NCBI RefSeq assembly: GCF_900109745.1
Contig: NZ_FOAV01000001.1
Span: 1 to 64,000, forward strand
Source: Roseateles sp. YR242
GTDB lineage: Bacteria > Pseudomonadota > Gammaproteobacteria > Burkholderiales > Burkholderiaceae_C
Reading direction: 5' to 3'
Length of the DNA: 64,000 nucleotides
Part shown: positions 1 to 7,271 of the stretch, in pieces
Position numbering within the stretch: position 1 is the stretch's first letter
Layout: each line of letters starts with the position of its first letter
Made by a program: the position numbers and the translations under genes
Notes under the pieces: generated by a model
Told to the model about the DNA's origin: nothing
The model's input: only the letters and a program-made list of their open reading frames with translations
The model's database searches: none

Positions 1-206
1 CCATCAGCGCGAAGGAAGCAGGAGGGAAAGTATCAGGAAGGAATGACTTGGCGGAGCCAAGGCAGGAGGGACATGAAGGGAAAGGGTACCGGGCCGGCGC
101 TTTCTGGCGCAGTGCGGCTGTCCCCAAGGGGCCTTGGTAGAGCGCTGATAGGGCCTTCACAGAGCCCCACAACAAAGCCCCCTAACGAATCCTCCAACGA
201 CGCCCG

Positions 207-1139
207 TTAACCCTTCAACGCCTTCAACATCTCATCCACCATCTTGTCCAGGTCAAACGCCAGCTCCCATCCCCAATCGCGCTGAGCGACCGAGTCATCG
301 ATCGCCTGCGGCCAGCTCGCCGCGATCTGCTGCCGGAAGTCTGGCGCGTAGTCGATGGTGAAATCCGGGATGTGCCGCCGAATCGACGCCGCAATCTGTT
401 CCGGCGTGAAGCTGACGCCCGCGAGGTTGTAGCTCCCCCACTCCGTGATCCGCTCAGCTGGCGCCTCCATCAACTCCAGCGTGGCCCGCAGCGCATCGGG
501 CATGTACATCATCGGCAGGGCCTGGTCTTCCCGCAGGAAGCAGGTGTAGCGGCCATGCTTGAGTGCCTCGTGGAAGATCTCCACCGCGTAGTCGGTCGTT
601 CCGCCGCCGGGCGGGGTCTTCCAGCTGATCAGCCCCGGATACCGCACGCTGCGCACATCCACGCCATGGTTGGCGTGGTACCACCGGCACCACCCCTCAC
701 CGGCCAGCTTCGACACCCCGTACACCGTCGTCGGGTCCATCACCGTCGTCTGTGGGGTACCCACCTTCGGTGTCTGCGGACCAAACGCCGCGATCGAACT
801 GGGCCAGAACACACGTTCCAGCTTCACCGTGCGCGCCAGCTCCAGCACGTTCAGGAGACCCTTCATGTTCAGGTCCCACGCCCACATCGGATGCTTCTCA
901 CCTGTGGCCGACAAGGCGGCGGCCAGATGGTAGATCTGGGTGATGCCGTGGCGCTTCACCACGCCAGCCAGCGCGGCCCCATCCGTCACGTCCAGCATCT
1001 CGTGCGTCAGGTAAGGCACGCGCCCCTGCGGCGCCACGTCGCTCGTGATCACGCTGGCGTTGCCATGGCGATGCGCCAGCTCCACCGCCAGTTCGGAACC
1101 GATCTGGCCATTGGCCCCGATCAACAAAATCTTGGTCAT
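207..1139 (-). CDS. tdh: NAD-dependent L-threonine 3-dehydrogenase, SDR/epimerase type
   Basis: Oxidises L-threonine to 2-amino-3-ketobutyrate, the first step of the threonine-to-glycine route in the cytoplasm. The 310-residue protein opens with a Rossmann glycine motif (GANGQIGSE) and carries the SDR catalytic YGVSK, so it belongs to the short-chain/epimerase-like threonine dehydrogenases and not to the zinc MDR enzyme of E. coli. I start it at MTKILLIGANGQ, because the 33 residues further upstream are Arg-rich and unlike the family. It lies 124 bp downstream of kbl on the same strand, and that spacer holds three tandem 28-bp repeats. Co-transcription with kbl is inferred. The pairing with kbl supports threonine over a generic sugar epimerase substrate. 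Confidence 0.9.
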   Translation of the reverse strand: MTKILLIGANGQIGSELAVELAHRHGNASVITSDVAPQGRVPYLTHEMLDVTDGAALAGVVKRHGITQIYHLAAALSATGEKHPMWAWDLNMKGLLNVLELARTVKLERVFWPSSIAAFGPQTPKVGTPQTTVMDPTTVYGVSKLAGEGWCRWYHANHGVDVRSVRYPGLISWKTPPGGGTTDYAVEIFHEALKHGRYTCFLREDQALPMMYMPDALRATLELMEAPAERITEWGSYNLAGVSFTPEQIAASIRRHIPDFTIDYAPDFRQQIAASWPQAIDDSVAQRDWGWELAFDLDKMVDEMLKALKG

Positions 1140-1158
1140 TGCTGCTCTGTACTGCTCG

Positions 1159-1242
1159 GGCCGACGCGCTCGGCCCTGCGATGGACGGCCGATGCGCTCG
1201 GCCCTGCGACTCAAGGCCGACACGCTCGACCCTGCCACGGAA
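1159..1242. repeat. three tandem 28-bp repeats in the kbl-tdh spacer
   Basis: Copies at 1159-1186, 1187-1214 and 1215-1242 begin GGCCGA and share the core CGCTCG(G/A)CCCTGC. The first two copies each contain the dyad GGCCGA-5nt-TCGGCC, so the kbl-tdh mRNA could form consecutive small hairpins there. The third copy is degenerate. Confidence 0.8.
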
Positions 1243-1263
1243 GGCCTTCGCCCCCCGCCTTGA

Positions 1264-2508
1264 TTACTTCACCAAGCCCAGTTCACGGCCCGCCTGCGCA
1301 AACGCAGCCACAGCACGCTCCAGATGTTCCCGCTCATGCACGGCGGAAATCTGCACCCGCACCCGCGCCTGCTCCTTCGGCACCACCGGATAGAAGAAGC
1401 CCACGGCATATACACCTAGCTCCAGCAGGCGCGCGCTGAGCTGCTGCGCCTTCACTGCGTCGAACACCATGATCGGCACGATCGGATGGGTGCCCGGCTT
1501 GATCTGGAAACCGGCCTGCTGGATGGCTTCCCGGAAATACGTGGTGTTGAGTTCCAGCTTATCCCGCAGGGCCGTGCTGGCTTCCAGCAGGTCCAGCACC
1601 GCCAGCGACGCCCCCACGATGCTGGGCGCCACCGTGTTGGAGAACAGATAGGGCCGTGAACGCTGGCGCAGCAGCTCGATCACTTCCTTGCGCCCAGTGG
1701 TGAAGCCACCGGAGGCGCCGCCAAGGGCCTTGCCCAGCGTGCCCGTGATGATGTCGACCTTGCCATACACCCCGCGGTGCTCATGCGTGCCCCGGCCGGT
1801 CTTGCCCATGAAGCCACTGGCATGGCATTCATCAATGCCCAGCAGCGCGCCATGCCGGTCCGTGATCTCACGAATCTGGTCCAGTTGTGCAATGGTGCCG
1901 TCCATGGAGAACACACCGTCGGTGAACACCAGCACATGGCGAGCACCCGCATGGCGGGCCTCGGTCAGCTGACGGTCCAGGTCCGCCATGTCGTTGTGCT
2001 TGTAGCGGTAGCGCTTGGCCTTGCACAGGCGGATGCCGTCGATGATGGAAGCGTGGTTCAGCTCATCGCTCACGATGGCGTCCTGCTCCCCCAGCAGCGG
2101 CTCGAACAGGCCGCCATTGGCGTCGAACGCGGCGGCGTAGAGGATGGTGTCCTCGGTGCCCAGGAAGCGGGCCAGCCGTTGCTCCAGTTCCTTGTGGATG
2201 TCCTGCGTGCCACAGATGAACCGCACGGACGACAAGCCATAGCCATGGGTGCGCAGCGCCTCGTGGGCCGCCTCCAGCACCTGCGGATGGGCGGACAGGC
2301 CCAGGTAGTTGTTGGCGCACAGGTTGATGACTTCACGGCCATCCTGCGTCTTCACCAGCGCGCCTTGCGGGCTGGTAATGATGCGCTCGCTCTTGAACAG
2401 GCCAGCCTCACGGATGCCTTGCAGCTCGGTCTGCAGATGGCGATAGAAGTGCTCGGTGGTCGCTTCAGGGGACTTGGTCGAGCGGGTCTGAGGGGCCTGG
2501 GTGGTCAT
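1264..2508 (-). CDS. kbl: 2-amino-3-ketobutyrate CoA ligase (glycine C-acetyltransferase)
   Basis: PLP enzyme that cleaves 2-amino-3-ketobutyrate with CoA to glycine and acetyl-CoA, completing threonine catabolism with the downstream dehydrogenase. The protein is a typical alpha-oxoamine synthase: NLCANNYLGLSAHP near the N-terminus, a Gly-rich region, and the PLP-lysine context GTLGKALGGASGG. At 414 residues it is about 15 longer than the usual 396-398, the extra part being a Thr/Ser-rich N-terminal tail, so a start slightly further in is possible. It is the first gene of the minus-strand pair. The region just upstream, between it and a divergent XRE-cupin regulator, holds overlapping TCGAAC dyads that probably control it. 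Confidence 0.95.
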   Translation of the reverse strand: MTTQAPQTRSTKSPEATTEHFYRHLQTELQGIREAGLFKSERIITSPQGALVKTQDGREVINLCANNYLGLSAHPQVLEAAHEALRTHGYGLSSVRFICGTQDIHKELEQRLARFLGTEDTILYAAAFDANGGLFEPLLGEQDAIVSDELNHASIIDGIRLCKAKRYRYKHNDMADLDRQLTEARHAGARHVLVFTDGVFSMDGTIAQLDQIREITDRHGALLGIDECHASGFMGKTGRGTHEHRGVYGKVDIITGTLGKALGGASGGFTTGRKEVIELLRQRSRPYLFSNTVAPSIVGASLAVLDLLEASTALRDKLELNTTYFREAIQQAGFQIKPGTHPIVPIMVFDAVKAQQLSARLLELGVYAVGFFYPVVPKEQARVRVQISAVHEREHLERAVAAFAQAGRELGLVK

Positions 2509-2532
2509 GCGGGGAGCTCCTGCGGCACAATC

Positions 2533-2563
2533 CGTTAAATCGAACGCGTTCGTTATATCGAAC
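2533..2563. promoter_or_regulatory. operator-like dyad cluster between kbl and the XRE-cupin gene
   Basis: CGAACGCGTTCG (2541-2552) is a perfect 12-bp palindrome. It overlaps a second dyad, GTTCG-6nt-CGAAC (2548-2563), and a weaker CGTT/AACG pair on the left, giving three phased half-sites of the form (T)CGAAC. The cluster lies 25-55 bp upstream of the kbl start, where it would overlap a promoter. Binding by the adjacent XRE-cupin protein is an inference from position. Confidence 0.6.
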
Positions 2564-2684
2564 AGCCGTGCAGTATCAAGGATTCATTTCGGCGGGTCAA
2601 GACGGTGGTGGCAGGCTCGGGCCGTGCGCCACGTTGCTGTTGTAAGCCGTCCTGCTGCTTCAGTTTCAGCTTCTGTTGGTCATC

Positions 2685-3263
2685 ATGTCCGCCATTCCCT
2701 CCGAAAAACTGGAACCACCCCGCGTAGGCGCCACCTTGCAGGCCCTGCGGCAGGCCCAGGGCCTGTCCCTGGACGAACTGTCTCGCCGTGCGGGGGTGTC
2801 CAAGTCCATGCTCTCGCAAATCGAGAGAAACCAGGCCAATCCCACGGTGGCAGTAGTGTGGCGGCTGGCCAATGCCTTGCGGGTGGAGTTGTCCGAACTG
2901 CTGGGCGGCGAGCGGCCGGCCGCACCGCCGATCGAGCTGGTGGCGGCCCACGGCACGCCTGGGCTCGCCAGTCCGGACGGCCTGTGCCGGCTGCGCATCC
3001 TGGGGCCGATCGAGCTGGCTGGGCAGTTTGAGTGGTATGAGTTGACGGTGCAGCCGGGCGGCGCGCTGGAGTCCGAAGCGCATGAGCCGGGTTCCCGGGA
3101 ACACCTGAGCGTGCTAAGTGGCGAGCTGGAAGTCTCTGCGGGCGGGAGCCGACAGATGGTCAAGCCTGGCGAGACCGCCCGCTACGCCGTGGACGGCGCG
3201 CATGCCATCCGCAACCTGGGCAAGAAGGCGGCGACGGCGATGCTGGTGGTGCTGCACGCGTGA
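2685..3263 (+). CDS. XRE-family transcriptional regulator with C-terminal cupin domain
   Basis: A 192-residue regulator. Residues about 14-70 form an XRE/Cro-like helix-turn-helix (LSLDELSRRAGVSKSMLS, then QIERNQANPT) and residues about 120-188 a cupin that should bind a small-molecule effector. This domain order is common in regulators of amino-acid, polyamine and related catabolic genes. ATG at 2685 is preferred to the TTG nine bases earlier. The gene is divergent from kbl-tdh and faces the dyad cluster at 2533-2563, so control of threonine degradation and of itself is the simplest reading. The effector is unknown; threonine, glycine or an intermediate are guesses. Confidence 0.85.
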   Translation: MSAIPSEKLEPPRVGATLQALRQAQGLSLDELSRRAGVSKSMLSQIERNQANPTVAVVWRLANALRVELSELLGGERPAAPPIELVAAHGTPGLASPDGLCRLRILGPIELAGQFEWYELTVQPGGALESEAHEPGSREHLSVLSGELEVSAGGSRQMVKPGETARYAVDGAHAIRNLGKKAATAMLVVLHA

Positions 3264-3287
3264 AGCCATCTTGGCGCAGCCGACAGG

Positions 3288-3415
3288 TTGAGGCGAATAG
3301 GCCCGCCAATCGACTCAGAATTTGAGGCGATTAGGCTTGTCGAGCAGCGGTGAGGCGAATAGACTTCATAATCGACTCAAAATATGAGGCGATTCCGTCT
3401 ACTATTCGCCTCAAA
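3288..3415. promoter_or_regulatory. array of seven TGAGGCGAWTAG-like half-sites upstream of the Fic gene
   Basis: Half-sites occur at 3289-3300 (forward), 3308-3317 (inverted, TGAGTCGATT variant), 3323-3334 (forward), 3351-3362 (forward), 3370-3379 (inverted variant), 3385-3394 (forward) and 3402-3413 (inverted). The first three and the next three are equivalent positions of a 62-bp tandem duplication. The last two face each other as TGAGGCGA-13nt-TCGCCTCA. The array fills the space between the upstream gene and the preferred Fic start at 3422, so it looks like a multi-site operator, perhaps for the winged helix of the Fic protein itself. Confidence 0.65.
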
Positions 3416-3421
3416 GATGTC

Positions 3422-4555
3422 ATGGATGCTGAATTGCGCTACGTCTGGCAGCAAGCCGGATGGCCCCAACTTCACTACGACCGGGAAAAGGTCGGGGACA
3501 GCCTGAGCAAGGCGCGGCGGGCCCAAGGCATGGTGGAAGGGCAGTTGGCGGTCCTTGGATTCGAGCAACGTCTCGAACTCGCGGCGGAAGCGTGGAGCCA
3601 AGAGGCCTTGGCCACTGCTGCCATCGAGGGTGAGCGGCTCGACCTTGCGGCTGTTCGCAGCTCGGTGGCGAGGCGGCTCGGCGTCGGCCAGCAGGACGGC
3701 CCCAATGCGCCACGCAACGTGGAAGGCCTGCTCGACATCATGGACGACGCAGTCACTCATTGCCGGAGCGCCCTTACCCACGAGCGGCTCCACGGCTGGC
3801 AGGCGGCACTCTTTCCTACCGGCTACTCCGGCATGGTCAAGATCCGGGTCGGGGGATATCGGGAACACGCAGAACCAATGCAAATCGTCAGTGGCCGACA
3901 GGGACGCGAGCTGGTGCATTACGAGGCGCCAGCATCGGCGCAAGTGCCGGCGGAAATGACGCAGTTGCTGAACTGGTTCAACACTGCGGCAGAGCCCGAC
4001 GCTTTGGTGTGCGCCGCACTACTGCATTTGTGGTTTGAAACCATCCATCCCTTTGAAGATGGCAACGGCCGCGTCGGACGCGCACTGGTGGACCTGGTTC
4101 TCGCCCGGGACAGCGGCGAAACGAGCCGGCTCTTTCAAACATCCCAGCGGCTGCTGGACCGCCGGAATGACTACTACCACCAGCTTGAACGGGCTCAGCA
4201 TGGCGGGCTGGATGTCACCGACTGGGTGTGCTGGTTTGTTGATCAGATGCAGGCAGCGTGCAATGCCGCGTCCAAGATCATCGACGACACCTTGGTCAAG
4301 GCCCGCTTTTGGCTGGAGCACCGAGACACCGTCCTGAACGAGCGTCAGCGCAAGGTGATGAATCTGCTGCTCAATGCAGGGCCCGGTGGATTTGAGGGCG
4401 GCATGAGCACCAAAAAGTACGAGAGCATCGCTGGCACTTCACGGGCCACCGCCTCGCGTGAGTTGATCGAACTGGAGCAGCTGGGGATGGTGGAGCAGAT
4501 GGGGGCGGGACGATCAACCCGCTACTACGTCAGGTTGCCTGGGTGGCAACCTTGA
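3422..4555 (+). CDS. Fic family AMP-transferase-like protein with N-terminal DUF4172 and C-terminal winged helix
   Basis: Fic enzymes usually transfer AMP to hydroxyl groups of target proteins. The 377-residue protein has an N-terminal DUF4172-like segment (YVWQQAGWPQLHYD, residues 7-20), an inhibitory helix of the (S/T)xxxE(G/N) type (T65-AAI-E69-G70), the complete catalytic motif HPFEDGNGR at 209-217, and a C-terminal winged helix at about 305-372. It is therefore probably active but self-inhibited, as in class II Fic proteins. The start at MDAELRYVWQ is chosen because the family begins there and because an earlier GTG at 3350 would place the repeat array inside the coding region. No antitoxin-like partner lies next to it. 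The DNA-binding end suggests self-regulation; the target protein is unknown. Confidence 0.88.
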   Translation: MDAELRYVWQQAGWPQLHYDREKVGDSLSKARRAQGMVEGQLAVLGFEQRLELAAEAWSQEALATAAIEGERLDLAAVRSSVARRLGVGQQDGPNAPRNVEGLLDIMDDAVTHCRSALTHERLHGWQAALFPTGYSGMVKIRVGGYREHAEPMQIVSGRQGRELVHYEAPASAQVPAEMTQLLNWFNTAAEPDALVCAALLHLWFETIHPFEDGNGRVGRALVDLVLARDSGETSRLFQTSQRLLDRRNDYYHQLERAQHGGLDVTDWVCWFVDQMQAACNAASKIIDDTLVKARFWLEHRDTVLNERQRKVMNLLLNAGPGGFEGGMSTKKYESIAGTSRATASRELIELEQLGMVEQMGAGRSTRYYVRLPGWQP

Positions 4556-4712
4556 AGCACCGCTTCCATGACCTCAATGATCCGCGTCGAACCCGACACC
4601 GCTCGAAGGATTTGCTCAGTCGCTAAACCGTTCTGTCGCTGGACGTCTTGTTGCTGTGCCATGTTCTGCACGCTGCTGCAAAGCGACCTTGGTGGACAAA
4701 GGTCACTGACCG

Positions 4713-4734
4713 GGGGCCGCTTCCCAGCGGCCCC
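4713..4734. terminator. strong GC hairpin between convergent genes
   Basis: Nine-bp arms GGGGCCGCT/AGCGGCCCC with a four-base loop lie just after the EF-hand gene's stop and downstream of the Fic gene. There is no T-run on either side, so it may end transcription poorly or act only as a 3' stabiliser. Confidence 0.45.
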
Positions 4735-4742
4735 GCAGCACC

Positions 4743-5246
4743 TCAAGGCGACACAAATCCCGTCTTGCCCGCCTTGCTGTCTTCCTCGGCCATCTTGACG
4801 TCGGTGTCGTCCACCACGCCATCCTGGTTGCGGTCATGCAGCTTGAACATGCGCAGGCCGGCGGCCTGGAACTCCTCCAGGGTGATGCGACCATCCTTGT
4901 CGGTATCGAGCACGCCGAAACGGACCTTGGCCTGACGCATCTGCCGCTGCAACTCCTCGCGGCGCTTCTCCGGATCCGCGATCTTGCCGATGCGCAGCAT
5001 CAGCCGCCCCTCGAATTCACCGAGGTACTCGGCTTCGCTCAACACGCCATCCGCATCAAAGTCGATGCGCATAAACTCGACCTGACGGCCAAGCTTGAAT
5101 TCCGACAGCAACACCTTGCCATCCCCATTGAGATCCTGCTCGGCGATGAAGGTCGTGCTCGAGTGCGAGGCGGCCAACACGGGCAGTGAGGACAGACCCA
5201 GCAGGGTCGCGAACAGGGTGTGCCTGAGAGTTTGAACGGTCTTCAT
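4743..5246 (-). CDS. secreted EF-hand calcium-binding protein
   Basis: A 167-residue periplasmic protein with a signal peptide (MKTVQTLRHTLFATLLGLSS, then a cleavage region around VLAAS) and four EF-hand-like loops: DLNGDGKVLLSEF, DFDADGVLSEAEY, DTDKDGRITLEEF and DRNQDGVVDDTDV. The first three keep acidic residues at positions 1, 3, 5 and 12, as needed for calcium; the last lacks the final Glu. The start overlaps the stop of the DUF4198 gene as ATGA, so the two are translationally coupled. The pair probably works together in the periplasm. No direct function can be assigned. Confidence 0.85.
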   Translation of the reverse strand: MKTVQTLRHTLFATLLGLSSLPVLAASHSSTTFIAEQDLNGDGKVLLSEFKLGRQVEFMRIDFDADGVLSEAEYLGEFEGRLMLRIGKIADPEKRREELQRQMRQAKVRFGVLDTDKDGRITLEEFQAAGLRMFKLHDRNQDGVVDDTDVKMAEEDSKAGKTGFVSP

Positions 5247-6043
5247 GGCTGGGGCTGGACTTCGATGGTGAGGGTCGCGGTGTTGCTGAGCCACAGCGCG
5301 GGATTGTCGGGCGCGGCGCGGCGCACACGCACCTGCAGCAGGTAGAGTCCGGCGGTCTTGGGCTTGAAGCTCACTTCGCCCGCAGCATTGGTGCGGTAGT
5401 CCTGCTCCGCCTGCTTCTGGCTCACATAGTTCTGGCCATCGGCGATGACGGTCAGCGTCTCGCCGGCCAGCGGCTTGCGGTTCTCGCGCACACGGACGGT
5501 GACCATCTCGCCTGCGTAGAGGTCATAGGGCTGCGTCACCGGGTGAATTTCCACGCCTTCGGTCTCGAAGTCCACCGGCGTGGGGCGACCGCGACTGACG
5601 TAGACATCGGCGCGGGTCATGCTCTGCACCTCGATCGGCGTGTCGCCAGCCTGCTTGTCTTCGGGTCGCTCGGCAAACACCACCTTGCCCTGGCGGAGGA
5701 AGCCCTTGGCCAGGCGCCCCTTGCGCACGCCAGATGACACAAGATACGTGCCGCTCCCGGCGCCCAGCGGCACCTCCAGGTAGCTCGCGTCCTTCAGCAC
5801 GGCGGCGGGTGTCAGCGGTGTCCTCTTGCCATCAGGGCCGATCACGAGGAAGCCGTCGGACTTCATCGCCACATCGGGCCGCAGGTCGCCTTCGGCGAAC
5901 GAGGCCTCGACGGTCACATGCTTGCGCTGCTCGTCAGCGGAGAACGTATTGGGTTTGAGATAGGGGGAATGAGCCTGGGCACCCGCGCTCAACAGCAGCG
6001 GGGTCAGCCACAAGCCCAGACGTTGGAGCCTGGTTGGGGTCAT
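5243..6043 (-). CDS. DUF4198 domain-containing periplasmic protein
   Basis: A 266-residue exported protein with a signal peptide ending at about residue 24 (LLLSAGAQAHSPYLKP), followed by two beta-rich segments typical of DUF4198. These proteins are often encoded beside metal-uptake or TonB-dependent receptor genes and are thought to act in metal handling. The C-terminal part (about residues 175-266) looks like an Ig/Big-like domain. It is the first gene of a coupled pair with the EF-hand protein. A weak AT-rich direct repeat, CTCATTTGCG...TTCTCATC on the minus strand, lies 67-91 bp upstream and vaguely resembles half of a Fur box. No TonB receptor is present here. Confidence 0.8.
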   Translation of the reverse strand: MTPTRLQRLGLWLTPLLLSAGAQAHSPYLKPNTFSADEQRKHVTVEASFAEGDLRPDVAMKSDGFLVIGPDGKRTPLTPAAVLKDASYLEVPLGAGSGTYLVSSGVRKGRLAKGFLRQGKVVFAERPEDKQAGDTPIEVQSMTRADVYVSRGRPTPVDFETEGVEIHPVTQPYDLYAGEMVTVRVRENRKPLAGETLTVIADGQNYVSQKQAEQDYRTNAAGEVSFKPKTAGLYLLQVRVRRAAPDNPALWLSNTATLTIEVQPQP

Positions 6044-6191
6044 CGCGGTGGGTCGAAGTGGAGACGAACGGCGATCCGGGCGGCGGCTGGGTATCTGCGA
6101 ACGGCACTATAGATGAGAATTGGTCGCAAATGAGCGAGGCTCTCAAAGTGGCTTGGCGTGAGGCGTCATGTTGACGCTCAGTGATGAATGC

Positions 6192-6680
6192 TCAGTGAAG
6201 CTTGCGTCGACGCCAGAGCTTGCGACTGACCCCTATCACCAGCCCGATAACAAGCGCCCAGGGAAGCAGGTAGGCCAAGCCGGTGATCGTCGAAGAAATG
6301 CCCTGCGAAAGGCTGCCGCCAAAATTCGACATGGCGAGCGCGATGGGCCGCCAGAACGACTTGCTGCGGTCGGACTGGATGGAGATGTTGAGGATCTCTG
6401 TCTCCACCCGCTGCACCCGTTGGGCTTGTTTGCCATTCGCCTCTTCCAGCTCGCTTTGAACGGCTGCAAGCTCATGGGTCACCTTGATCAAGGCATCAAC
6501 ATCATTCCCGGGACGCTTGCGTAACGCCTCTAGTTCTGCGCGATAGGCCGTCAGCATGGCGAGCTTCTTCTCACCTTCGCGGATGGGGCCCGCCAGATCT
6601 TCCGCCTGCGTGGACCGACTGGTGGCTGCTGTCGTTGATCGGAGCCGTGGCACGACACCCACCTTGCGAAGCCGCTCCAA
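6192..6680 (-). pseudogene. truncated DUF4349 protein (C-terminal remnant)
   Basis: What remains is the C-terminal half of a DUF4349 lipoprotein-like protein: a coiled coil (about residues 35-95, containing KLAMLTAYRAELEALRKR and KVTHELAAVQSELEEANG) followed by one transmembrane helix (LAYLLPWALVIGLVIGV) and a basic tail. Full-length family members have roughly 280-340 residues, with a signal or lipobox and a beta domain first; here there are at most 162. The frame opens with TTG immediately after an in-frame TAG and has no plausible ribosome site, so it is probably a decayed gene with its 5' part deleted. The upstream 150 bp show no trace of the missing part. Confidence 0.65.
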
Positions 6681-6834
6681 CTAAAAATCGTCCCGGATGC
6701 GACCCGTTACCGTTTTCCCCTCGGCAACCAGTCACAATCGTCACCAAGAGAGAGGGAGCGTTTCAGGTAGTTCTATTGTGCACCAACGCTCACCCCAGCA
6801 AGTCAAAGATCCCCAGGCCCCGTCCGGGTCCCCG

Positions 6835-7131
6835 ATGAACATCCGGCCCGCTCCGGAAGACCAGTTGCAACGCCTGTCGATGCTTGAAGGCTCCGCGCGC
6901 CTGCGCGTGGCGGAGCAGCGCGTGCGGGATGGCCTTGATGTTCCTTACATCGACGTGCAGCGGCCGTCCGAGACCTCGCCTTTGCGTGCACACGGAAAGC
7001 CACGTGGCGTCGCGCGTATCAGCTCTGGCGCTCCCACCAGTTCGTTCCGCGTCCGGTGGGTCCGGATGATGCTGGTGCTGGTGGCGCTGGCCCTGCTGGG
7101 CAGCGCCCTGGCGCTGAAGCTGTTCAAGTGA
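6835..7131 (+). CDS. small protein with one C-terminal membrane helix, hypothetical
   Basis: A 98-residue protein that I do not recognise. The N-terminal two-thirds are polar and likely cytoplasmic (EDQLQRLSMLEGSARLRVAE can form a short helix), and residues about 76-95 form a single hydrophobic helix (MMLVLVALALLGSALALKLF) at the extreme C-terminus, as in tail-anchored proteins. MNIRPAPEDQ at 6835 is preferred over an in-frame ATG at 6697, whose extra 46 residues are low in hydrophobic content and not convincingly coding. It stands alone between the DUF4349 remnant and the convergent YihY gene. Confidence 0.55.
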   Translation: MNIRPAPEDQLQRLSMLEGSARLRVAEQRVRDGLDVPYIDVQRPSETSPLRAHGKPRGVARISSGAPTSSFRVRWVRMMLVLVALALLGSALALKLFK

Positions 7132-7271
7132 TGGCTGCTGCATGGCGCGTCTAACTGGTGGCCGTCTGCACGACGCGTCTGACGGCGTCATGCGGGCCCA
7201 TCAACGCAGGCCCTGATCACTGCTGAAGACGTTATCGCTTGCGAAGGCGCTCATCCCTGGGTCGGGCCATC

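Noticed and set aside
1-206. The first 206 bases as the end of a gene.
   Set aside because: No frame on either strand reads as a recognisable C-terminus, and no terminator hairpin with a T-run was found.
4525-4746. A 73-residue minus-strand frame overlapping the end of the Fic gene.
   Set aside because: It overlaps the Fic coding region, has no ribosome site and no recognisable family. Its second half, from MAQQQDVQRQN, looks protein-like but is too short to support.
6105-6136. A Fur box upstream of the DUF4198 gene.
   Set aside because: Only parts of the consensus are present and the symmetry is poor, so I did not list it as a site; it is kept as a weak observation in the findings.
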